A DNA stretch of 12,733 nt from Conoideocrella luteorostrata (Eukaryota > Ascomycota > Sordariomycetes > Hypocreales > Clavicipitaceae). Each line of letters begins with the position of its first letter. The stretch's first letter is position 1. Shown one piece after another: positions 1-7,900 of the stretch. The DNA is taken from positions 1-12,733 of the forward strand of contig JASWJB010000601.1 in the NCBI GenBank assembly GCA_032433595.1, given 5' to 3'. A program made the position numbers and the translations under genes. Below the pieces are notes generated by a model, which saw nothing but the letters and a program-made list of their open reading frames with translations, did no database searches and was not told the DNA's origin.

Positions 1-94
1 TATATATATTCATTCGCAGACATTCAGGAGACTAGAACATTGCACTGTATTTATATTTTGCATGCCGTTTAGCGCATCTAATCTCGACAATCTA

Positions 95-136
95 GATGAT
101 GATAATAATAATGATGATGATGATGACGATGACGAT
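95..136. repeat. GAT/AAT/GAC trinucleotide microsatellite
   Basis: A run of trinucleotides (GAT, AAT, GAC) lies about 120 nt beyond the stop codon of the de-N-acetylase gene, in its probable 3' UTR or 3' flank. It explains the poly-Ser reading seen on the opposite strand, which I do not take as coding. Such tracts are prone to length change between strains. Confidence 0.85.
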
Positions 137-258
137 ATGCCATAATGGTACATGTACATGCTGTGCTGCAAAACTCCCATGAAAATGCAAGACATGTTTG
201 TTGTCTTGGTCGTGTGTCCACCCGCATCTGCATCTGCATTCTCGACCGTCCTTCTCAG

Positions 259-1463
259 TCATTTGCTCTTCACTTTTTCAAGCTTCAAGTCATTAATCAC
301 CATGTATCTGCTGAACACGATCCAGAAGTACCGGAACCACCTCATCTGGCTTTTATGCGCCTGCGTCATGGCCCCCCATGCCGTGGGCAGGGCTGCCCCT
401 TCTCCGACCAACTGGTTCATGAGCACTAGTCCGCCTGGGTGGGCTTTGTCCTGGAGCTGGCTGCCGGTGCCAATGGCCCATGCGGCCATGGTGGCGAAAA
501 CGTCGAGGAGGCCCGAGTATTTTCGCAGCATGTTCACCGAGGTCAGGGAGTAGAGGTCGACAGGGCACGCCCAGCCGGCCTTGCCGCGCATCAGGGCGGC
601 GACAAAGGCGCGAGCGCCGTGGTACAGAGAGATGTGGTTCGGGTGCGATGACACACCGCCGTGGTCAAAGGTTATGAGGATATCAATGTTGGCAGTGGGC
701 TTGGCCGAGTCGTCGGCTCGTTGGCGGCCGAGTTGCGGCGCAAAGGCGCTGCAGAGCAGGTTTGCGATTGTGTTTTCGTCCCACGTGGCTGTCATGGAGT
801 CGGGGAAGTCGCTTCTAGGATGATGCGCCGGCCATGTTAGCTAACATAAACTATTTGGGATGGGGGGGAGATAATTGAAAGTGTCGTGGGAATGGGAACG
901 GGAATGCCGCTCGGATATCTTGTCCCGACTTAACTCAGCTCATGGGAGTATGGCGAGATGCGATATGCGAATGCGCCACACGTACGGGTTGTCCACGACA
1001 AATACATCGTCCTCGTCTCGTAAGCCTAGATGCATGCCGCTCTTGACGAGCTCTTTTTTTCTCGTCTCGCCGAGTCCGTCTGCGTTACCTGTGGACGTAG
1101 AGTGTGTTAGCTGCTGTTTCTGTAGCCGCTTGAAGCAAGTCAAGGGTGACATGCGACTGGGCGCGCGCAGCCCCCCAACCCCTCAACTCCCTCTGGGAAG
1201 CCATTGAGCTCGAAGGAAGTAAGGGATCTGCCCATACCGGTGCTTAGACACAGGATCTTGACGTGGTTTCCAGTCTCGGGGCGGGTGAGGGCGAGAACTG
1301 TCGGGGCAAAGAACATGGCCTCGTCATCGGGATGCGCAATGAGCAGGCAAATCCGCTTGTTCTGCAGCGCTGGAAACCGGGTCTGCACGACGCTGGCGGT
1401 GTACATGTACAGGGCTGGAATCACCACCGCCAGAGTCGCTAGCAGCCCGAATATGAAATCCAT
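259..1463 (-). CDS. GPI12: N-acetylglucosaminyl-phosphatidylinositol de-N-acetylase (PIG-L/Gpi12), three exons
   Basis: This enzyme performs the second step of GPI-anchor synthesis: it removes the acetyl group from GlcNAc-PI to give GlcN-PI on the cytosolic face of the ER. The exons, read on the minus strand, are 1463-1238, 1088-986 and 814-259. They join in frame to a 294-residue protein, close to the size I recall for the yeast enzyme. Residues about 4-22 form one N-terminal membrane anchor. The LmbE/PIG-L metal-site motif HPDDE is at residues 44-48, and [16 protein letters not shown] starts at residue 74 and spans the first splice junction. A second metal-type motif, [13 protein letters not shown], covers residues 158-170. 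The C-terminus ([10 protein letters not shown], then [12 protein letters not shown]) is typical of fungal members as I remember them. The start has a strong ACCATGG context, and no earlier in-frame ATG improves the family match. All expected catalytic motifs are present, so the gene appears intact. It is divergent from the gene starting at 2626. Confidence 0.95.
815..985 (-). other. Intron 2 of the GPI12 gene (171 nt)
   Basis: The donor is GTACGT directly after AAC CC and the acceptor is ATCCTAG. A GTTAGCTAACATG stretch near the 3' end supplies the branch site. Splicing yields VVDNPSDFPDSM, matching the DN-x-DFPD region expected in PIG-L proteins. Read-through reaches a stop soon after the donor. 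Confidence 0.92.
1089..1237 (-). other. Intron 1 of the GPI12 gene (149 nt)
   Basis: On the minus strand the donor is GTATGG after codon base 1 of Gly76 and the acceptor is CCACAG. A GCTAAC branch-site match lies about 20 nt before the acceptor. Splicing joins AGC ACC G to GT AAC GCA and restores the conserved STGNADG motif. Reading through instead gives unrelated sequence. Confidence 0.93.
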
Positions 1464-2625
1464 GGTGGCGTGGCGGTGGGTGAACTTGCCGAGGCGCCAG
1501 CTTGAAGTTGAGGAGGAGCAAAAGGTCAGTCAAGCAAGTAAGCAATCAAGCAATCCAACAATCCAGCAACTCAATAACCCAGCAACTAAGCAACTAAGCA
1601 ACTAAGCAACTGAGCAACCAAGCAGTGAATGTGTGGGCAAACAGAGCAGAGCTCGGAGAGCCTGCCCGCCACTTTTGCGATGGAAGGATTTGATGGATGG
1701 ATGGCAATATCAAACAGCCAGAGCAAGCAGCTACCTACTCCGCGCAAGCTGCCGTGCCTTGCCTCGCCTCGAACGGAGTAGCCAGTCAATCGGGCAGCTG
1801 GTTGGTGAGAAACAACTCCAGAAGCTAGAAGTTTACAGAAACCCTCGTACAAGAAGTTGAACTGTAGAATTGCGAACAAACAAGCGGTCGCAAATGCCAC
1901 CTTGCGACTTTGTCGACTTGCCTGACGACTTGACCCCTGCCCCTTTATCCAAGGCTTTAACTAGGTAACTAATGAACTAGGCACTTAAAGTGCTCCGTAC
2001 ACAAACAACAATATACTTTAATTGGTTCTAACTAGGTGCGGAGTGCGCAGTAACACAGCGGTCGCAAGCTAGCCTGTTTAGACTAGGACGTGCTCTAGGG
2101 AATTAGGGGACTCCCTCCGCCAGGGGAAATGGCCCGGCACTGGCTGTGGTACTCATGCTCGGATGGCACGAATTGCACCGAGTATCCAAGGATCCAACCA
2201 TTGTCACGGCTGGCCGGTATTGGAGATGAGGCTGGAGCGCAATACCAAGTATGGAGTACATACAGTAGCCCCTGACTGACCTCCCCGAACTGAACACACA
2301 CACCTAGCAACTTGTTGCAGTCTACGGAGTAACCATCGTTAGCCACAGCTGTCCATCGTCCATCGTCTGATGTCACTTGGCCCTGGACACTTCTCGTCCA
2401 AGCACGTCCCTCGCCTATTTCCATACTAGCGTCGTTCATCGCAGACAGCCGCACGGAATCGAACTTTGCATCGTCATCCCCAACTGCTCCGCTCGATTTC
2501 TACTTGTAGTCTGAACAAAACACAACGCCGGTCACAGAACCTGATCATCCCTCGTCAGCGTCAACCGAGCACTCCGTGCAACTGACCGCTTAGCTCTCGT
2601 CCAAGGCAGCTGGCTACCACTCGCC
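1464..2625. other. Divergent intergenic region between GPI12 and the four-TM gene
   Basis: This 1.16 kb spacer must hold both promoters and 5' UTRs. I see the 8-bp tandem repeat at 1531-1625, a 13-bp palindrome GCACTTAAAGTGC at 1981-1993, a TACGGAGTA motif at 2323-2331 with related copies near 1736 and 1773, and several AACTAGGT words. Open frames here (for example minus strand 2454-2095 and 1900-1586) show no family resemblance, domain or splice logic, so I treat them as chance. No RNA gene is evident. Confidence 0.7.
1531..1625. repeat. Degenerate 8-bp tandem repeat (consensus AGCAACTA)
   Basis: Five 8-bp units lie end to end at 1581-1620: three exact AGCAACTA, then AGCAACTG and AGCAACCA. 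They are flanked on the left by looser copies (AGCAATCA, CAGCAACTC) back to about 1531. The block starts 68 nt and its core 118 nt upstream of the GPI12 start codon, so it lies in the 5' UTR or proximal promoter. On the sense strand of that gene it reads as a TTGCT-rich pyrimidine-leaning tract. Confidence 0.85.
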
Positions 2626-3368
2626 ATGGTCAAGACCCGGAAAGAGAGAAAAGCCGAGGGCGGCGTCAAGCTGCGTCAGCCTGACCGATCCGCCCCGTCA
2701 GAAAAGACACTGCTGGACTTTGCCGATGAACGCAACCTATTTCAACAGGCTGCGAAGCGCGAGAAGGAGCTGAAGCAGAATGGAAACGATCCGCATGACA
2801 GCGGCGACAGCGACGACGACGACGACGACGATGGTGAAGTTCCCGTCCTGTCTCCCGCGGCAGAGCGAATCCTAGAAGCTGCTCTGTGGACAGTAACCAT
2901 TGCTATGTTGCACTTCACATTCGATGTCTTGGTGCAGCACCAGTACGGAACCGAAATCAAATGGTCGGCTGTGGGCTCAAGGACAGCTACAGCATGGGGA
3001 GGTATGAGAATGGGCACGTGCCACGTTGACTTGGTGTTATCTAACTTTTTTTCTGCCTTCTTCTAGTCTTCTTATTCCTCTTCTACTTCTTGCATCCCCA
3101 CGAATCCAATGCTGTGCTCATCTATGGAATGCCGCTTCGCTATCAGCGCCCTCTCCGACAAGCAGTGTTTTTTGTAGCGAGCGTCGTGGCCGGCTGTTAC
3201 CTCATCCATATTTCCAACAGGCATGGCTATCTGGCTACAATGAAACAAGCGCCGCCGCTGGGATGCTTGTGGCTGTGGGCTGTTGTTGAGCTGGACCTCG
3301 TTTGGGGCTGTACTAGCTTGCTCATTGCAGCAGTCTTTTTACAATTGGGAGGCTACGACCTGAAATGA
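2626..3368 (+). CDS. Fungal-specific membrane protein of unknown function, predicted four TM segments (probable DUF7719 family)
   Basis: The exons are 2626-3001 and 3067-3368, giving 225 residues. The start sits in a strong CGCCATGG context. The N-terminus is charged (VKTRKERK, KLRQPDRSAPSEKTLL) with seven consecutive Asp at residues 63-69, and is probably cytosolic. Four hydrophobic segments follow: about 83-104 (ALWTVTIAMLHFTFDVLVQH), 118-134, 157-175 (AVFFVASVVAGCYLIHIS) and 190-220. The last contains PPLGCLWLWAVVELDL and ends in LGGYDLK. From memory this matches a small uncharacterised family in Pezizomycotina, recently catalogued as DUF7719; the label is recalled, not searched. Conserved-looking features are the lysine/arginine N-terminus, HQY after TM1, RYQRPLRQ before TM3 and the MKQAPPLGCLW loop. 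No catalytic motif is visible and I do not assign a function. A transporter, ER scaffold or assembly role would all be guesses. Confidence 0.88.
3002..3066 (+). other. Intron of the four-TM protein gene (65 nt)
   Basis: The donor GTATGA follows codon base 1 of residue 126. A CTAAC branch site is at 3041-3045, followed by a polypyrimidine run and the acceptor TTCTAG. Splicing makes GTC and continues into FLFLFYFLHPH, completing the second membrane segment. The intron contains a 10-bp palindrome GGCACGTGCC at 3013-3022. Confidence 0.93.
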
Positions 3369-3404
3369 GGAAAAACCAAAAACCAATCAATCAATGCCCC
3401 CATG
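3369..3404. other. 36-bp gap between two convergent stop codons
   Basis: The TGA of the plus-strand gene ends at 3368 and the TAG of the minus-strand gene begins at 3405. No spacer is large enough for two separate 3' UTRs, so each transcript must run into the other gene's coding region on the antisense strand. The only poly(A)-like word nearby on the plus strand is ATAAAA, which already lies in the opposing gene's stop and last codons. Confidence 0.9.
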
Positions 3405-4193
3405 CTATAAAACATTCAGCCTCGTCTTCCGTGTGCCGCCGCCGTCGGGTCCATCCTTATTGTGCTCCCGAGCGAGTATCCGCCGCACCATGGCTTCCAG
3501 ATGTTGGAATTCTTCCCTGTTCCTCTCTGCGACCCCTTCCATTTTCCTGCTGCTCTCGTCCGTCTTGGACCATGCCCATTTTGTCCTCGCCTCCAAGTCA
3601 CTCAAACGCGACGATATCATGCTCATCTGCAGGAATTGCACTCTCGTGGTCAGCGCCTCCCGCTGCCGGACAAGCTCGAAGGCCTTGGTCCGCACCGACA
3701 TCCACGCCATGCCGACAGACGGTGTGTTGCGCTGCCAACTCTTCGGCACCAGGGTCCATTGGCCGTCTCGATTTCCCGAAACACCTCGACCCAGACCTGG
3801 AGGCCGTGCCTTGGACTCAACCTCCGTCACCAGGTCCAGCAGCCGCTGCTCCAAATTGACCAAGTCTTCCATCACAAAATTGTACATCTGATACTCTCTC
3901 TGTCGTGATGGGGAGTTGAAATGGAGTCCACCATCACGAGTAGTGGTGATAGTGGCGGTGGTGGAAGTGGTGGAGTGCTGTGCGCCCAGAGCCGCCAACA
4001 GGTCACTCAGCCATGTAGACTCCGTCTTGTACCATGATAATGATGCTTTTACGCGGAAGTACTCCTCGTCGCTGTTCCGAAGATATGTCAGCCGCGCATA
4101 CACGGTCGCCGCAACGGCAACCACGAATGTCAGGATACCGACGATATTGGATGTGATTGATAGCGGAGAATCTTGTTGGTCCTTTTGATCCAT
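3405..4193 (-). CDS. Conserved fungal hypothetical protein: N-terminal TM segment plus coiled-coil-prone C-terminus
   Basis: The single-exon frame gives 262 residues if translation begins at the ATG at 4193 (GGCCATGG context). The frame stays open upstream to 4457, but those 88 codons include poly-Phe from an A/T tract and poly-Thr from a GTC repeat, as expected of 5' UTR, so I reject that start. Residues about 17-37 (IVGILTFVVAVAATVYARLT) form one membrane segment, followed at once by YLRNSDEEYFRVKASLSWYK. A low-complexity Ser/Thr patch covers 73-85. Two heptad-like stretches, about 104-128 (MEDLVNLEQRLLDLVTEVES) and 174-240 (LTTRVQFLQMSMISSRLSDL onward), suggest coiled coils. I recall similar proteins in Pezizomycotina without a known function. 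The TM plus coiled-coil layout would fit an organelle-anchored adaptor, but that is inference only. Confidence 0.82.
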   Translation of the reverse strand: MDQKDQQDSPLSITSNIVGILTFVVAVAATVYARLTYLRNSDEEYFRVKASLSWYKTESTWLSDLLAALGAQHSTTSTTATITTTRDGGLHFNSPSRQREYQMYNFVMEDLVNLEQRLLDLVTEVESKARPPGLGRGVSGNRDGQWTLVPKSWQRNTPSVGMAWMSVRTKAFELVRQREALTTRVQFLQMSMISSRLSDLEARTKWAWSKTDESSRKMEGVAERNREEFQHLEAMVRRILAREHNKDGPDGGGTRKTRLNVL

Positions 4194-4296
4194 GGCCAGT
4201 AAATTCAAAGGGAAGTGAGGAGTCGTAGTCGTAGTCGTAGCCGTCGGTCTGGGGTTCCGCCTTTCCACATTGCGGGGACCTATCACAATCCTCAAC

Positions 4297-4311
4297 AAAA
4301 AAAAAAAAAAA
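4297..4311. repeat. 15-nt A homopolymer (T tract on the gene's sense strand)
   Basis: An uninterrupted run of A on the plus strand, 104 nt upstream of the preferred start of the minus-strand gene. On that gene's sense strand it is a T tract of the sort common in fungal core promoters. It creates the artificial poly-Phe of the upstream-extended frame. Confidence 0.8.
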
Positions 4312-4413
4312 GAGTCTTCGAAGCCGAGCTGCCCTTGAAGCTTACGGAGAAGATGGTTCACGATCAGACTCACAAACAACCTAACGAATTCGAAGAACGA
4401 ACCCTGACCCCCA

Positions 4414-4425
4414 TCACGTGACTCA
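4414..4425. promoter_or_regulatory. Overlapping CACGTG E-box and TGACTCA bZIP site
   Basis: The sequence TCACGTGACTCA contains the perfect palindrome TCACGTGA (bHLH E-box of the Cbf1/Pho4 kind; with the preceding A it fits RTCACRTG). It overlaps by three bases with TGACTCA, the consensus of Gcn4/CPC1-type and AP-1-type bZIP factors. It lies about 220 nt upstream of the start at 4193. Both consensus sites are established for yeast and Neurospora factors; use here is inferred. Confidence 0.45.
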
Positions 4426-4684
4426 CTTGTTGGCATTCTCGCTCCAGTGCTCTTCATTTATGTGTTCATTGTGAGCGCAGGGGCATCTCATTATTCCTCA
4501 GACGTTTCTTTGTCTCAGATTAGCCAGGCAGATAAACGACACGTACGTCTTCGACATATGTAGAATGATAGATATGAACAAATGTCAGTCGGCCGAGTGA
4601 GTGTGTCCGAACCGCGATTGTCGCTGTGGGGCTGACGGCCGGCCGCATTGACCACTTCCAACGCTGAAGAATAAGAAGAGGATC

Positions 4685-4703
4685 TACGGAGTCCTACTCC
4701 GTA
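4685..4703. repeat. Inverted repeat TACGGAGT-CCT-ACTCCGTA
   Basis: Two perfect 8-bp arms face each other across a 3-nt centre, 258 bp downstream of the NHA1 stop. This is the most complete example of the TACTCCGTA word that recurs through the window's spacers. It could form a small hairpin in RNA or DNA; no function is evident. Confidence 0.75.
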
Positions 4704-4960
4704 CTTCCGCAATATGAGAAAGATACTAGGTCATGTTACAACAATCGTCCTCATTAGTACGAATACGGTCCCTCGGTCACAGCAAATATAGGTATTAACA
4801 TCAATTTGACAGAGCGCGCATGCTTTATATACAAAATTGTGTGCCAACTATTCATTCGCTATGCAACAATTGCATATACCATCCATCATGCTTACTATTT
4901 AGTGGTCAATATAGACATATCGATGAGAGAGTGACCCCATAAGTGTGCGACTCCCAACTC

Positions 4961-7900
4961 TTAGTTTCCCTTCTTTTGCGGCTCTGCAAATCGAATGCCC
5001 TTTCTCGTTGGTGGAACTCTCTCTGTTCCCTCATCTTCGCTATCGCTGTTTTCCTCTGCCGCAGGGCCTCCCATACCCAGAGCCGCTTGACGTCTGCGTC
5101 GTTCCGCAGGAGTTTCGCCTGTATCATCAGTCTGACTGGGTTGGTCGTTCTGGCTCGCTAGCACGGCCAAGCGGCGTCGACGTTCAACTGCCGTCTCAGG
5201 TTGATGGTCAGATACATGCTCTCGTCTCCCACGGGGAGTTTCGGCGAGCTCGTCCTGTTTGCGAGTCGGCGAGACAGAAACTGAACGGTTGCCCCCGGCG
5301 CGACTGCTCTCGCCATTGCTGCTGCTTTCGCTGTTCTGTTGACGAATCACAGGAACTGGTGCTCTCTGCTGCTCCTGTCGTCGTTGCCGTTGCTGCTGCG
5401 ATGGCTGCGACGACTCCTGCATTGACTTGTGATTGACAGGAGGCGGGTCTTCCTTGGCAATCGACTTGAGAGCACTGGACGCTGTCGAGGTGTCGACGAC
5501 TTCGTTACGCGTGCCAGAGTCCAGCATCTGCACCTCCCGAATAAAGTCCTCCTTTGTCATGCGTCTACCGACACCACCTATAGTGAATCTGATCTTCTTA
5601 TCGTCGTCGTCATCATCAACCTGTGTCTGTTGTTGAGCCACGCTCTTTCGTCTACTCTGTTCGCCACGTTGACCGAAGCCCGCCCATGAGGTCTTGAAAG
5701 GCTGCTTTGCAGAGGTTTGGGGACCTGCTTGGCCTTCTTCGGCCGCGGCGGCAGTATTCTTTTCGGCATGGCGGCGGGCGCCAAGTCCGAGGTATTTGAG
5801 ACTGGCGCCGATCAAATCGCTCTCCTGGCCTTCGGGCTTCGATGAGGGGAGGTCATACGTCTTGACGACTTCACCATCTTCGTCTTCCACGATGATCTGG
5901 GAATTGTTAGTTATCAAGAAGGACCGCAAGAGCGAGAAGAGACGGTTGGTACTCACCGTGTTGCCGAACTGGTAGGCGCGCGCGGGTTCGTGTCGCCTAT
6001 CATTCTTACCCTTGTCTTTGCGCTTCTCCAACTCGGATGAGTAATATTCACTCATCTTGCGACGCAATCCTGCAAGTTTCCAGCTGGAAGATGGTAATGA
6101 TACATCTGCCTTGTCCTCGGCGTGGTTCTTTGGCGGCTTTTTCTCACCTACTTCTGGAGCTGGCTGAATATCAATAACATCACCATCATCGTTTTCGAAT
6201 ACCAATTGATGGCCCTCATCATACACATGTACGTGAGGTGAGGAATCCTGCTGAGAGGGTAGTTTGGTGCCGTCGTCATCGTCATCAGTCCCGACATGCT
6301 TTTCCTTGGGTTCCTCGTCCCCAAGGGTCGTCGAATCAGTAGCCTCTCGTGTTGGCGGTGAGGATTCCTTCTCTGATAATACCTCGACTTGAGAAGGCCG
6401 GTTGGGGAAAATGGCTGACTGGCTGACTGGTCCACCAGGTCCAATTCCATCATCCCACTTCTTGTGCTTCCTTTTCCGAGAAACCAGCGAGGAAGCGCGA
6501 CTGCCCGGCCGGCTGTGTCCATCCTCGTCCTTTTGCCGACGCAGAAAGTTCGAGGGGGGCGCAAGCGTACCAGCAGGGAACGACGGCTCTTTGAGATCGT
6601 CAAACGATGTCTCGGACATGTTGGTCTTGGCCATGGACCTCGATTGAGACGAAATTCTGGGCAGCCGATTCATCCACGAGGGTCCATCTTCAGGAGCTTG
6701 GGTATAAGACATGGTCAGCGTCAATGTGTTGATGCGCTTTCCAAGGGTGAAGACAGCAATCGACGATCCGTGGATGAGGATGGACGATATGACGAGAAAA
6801 GTCACAATCGGCCACACGAGATAGATTAGTTTGTAGTGAGGAGCGTCCTGCGGAGGTAGCTCCCCCAGCGGGACTGGTTCATGGTGTTCCAGCTCGGCCC
6901 GGGCCAGAATGGCAACAAAGATTGCACCAACGCCAATTGGACCGAAATGGCCGGCAAAAAGTGCCTCTCTCCAATTTTTGACGTCTGGAATGAGAGGCTT
7001 GAGAGCCATCATGATGGGAATACGTCTGAACAAAAGAACAAAAATGGCAATGACAACAAGACGCCAAGCCACCATGCCAAACACGCCATTGTTGAACTGC
7101 TCCCAGGGGATAATTGTGCCAAAATAGACAAAGTAGGCCAAATTGAGCAGCAAGTCGATAACGTTGGACACGTGTGACTCCTCCGTCTTCTCACCAAACC
7201 ATCCATCGTTGGAAAAGCCAACACCGGCGGCGAAACCAACCAGGAGATCGTCCATGCCTAGGATACTACCCGAACCGGCGCAGAAGAGAGCAACAACGAA
7301 GTAGAAGACGAGAAAACTCTCACGATCAATCAAGTCGCGCGACTCGGCATATCTGATGCCGTGGCGCGCAATATAACCAATAAGGAAGCCGTAGACGGCC
7401 CCAAAAATACACTCATACAAGATGACGTAGACGACAAAGTGGAAACTAACCTCGCTTGCGCTTCGATTGTACTGAATGAGGTAGAGTGAGAGGTAAATAA
7501 AGGGGAATGCCATGCCATCGTTGCAACCGGACTCGGCCGAGAGAAGGTCTCGCAAATGCTTAGGAACGCGTTTTGCGAACTTGCCTTTACCAACGACCGA
7601 TGATGCCAGCACAGGATCCGTCGCAGTCACGCATGCAGCAACGACAAGTGACTCGAGCCAGTCCAACGGTGGGATCATCCACCAGATGAACAAACTCGTG
7701 ATGAGCCATCCAAATGTCATGACAGGGACCAGCAGAAAAATGACTGATTTCCAGTGTTTTTCCATGTAAAATTTAGGCAATTCGACACCAACGGCAAAGC
7801 ACTGAACCACCAGGACAATGCGGGAAAACTCGACAGTGACAATGTCGGCATTGCCCCAAGAACCGGGGTCAATGAGATTCGCGGCATGAGGACCGAAAAT

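Larger units (their letters stand above)
4194..4960. other. Intergenic region: promoter of the TM/coiled-coil gene and 3' flank of NHA1
   Basis: This spacer contains a GTAGTC trinucleotide-type repeat near 4222-4240, a 15-nt A tract, an overlapping CACGTG/TGACTCA site and an inverted TACGGAGT pair. The part beyond about 4740 is AT-rich and should hold the NHA1 3' UTR. No plausible gene is seen on either strand. Confidence 0.7.

Noticed and set aside
2095..2454. Minus-strand 119-codon frame in the GPI12/four-TM spacer
   Set aside because: No domain, no splice partner and no family resemblance; it covers the expected promoter and 5' UTR of the gene at 2626.
2440..2475. Minus-strand GTTCGATTC resembling a tRNA T-loop
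   Set aside because: Only three of five T-stem pairs form and no matching acceptor stem is found at the required distance.
4194..4457. N-terminal extension of the TM/coiled-coil protein to an upstream ATG (88 more residues)
   Set aside because: The added stretch is made of poly-Phe and poly-Thr from an A/T homopolymer and a trinucleotide repeat, and contains the promoter-like E-box/bZIP element. The ATG at 4193 has a better context and is directly followed by the family-like sequence.
6402..6829. Plus-strand frames antisense to NHA1 (80-120 codons)
   Set aside because: They are shadows of the strongly supported antiporter exon on the other strand.
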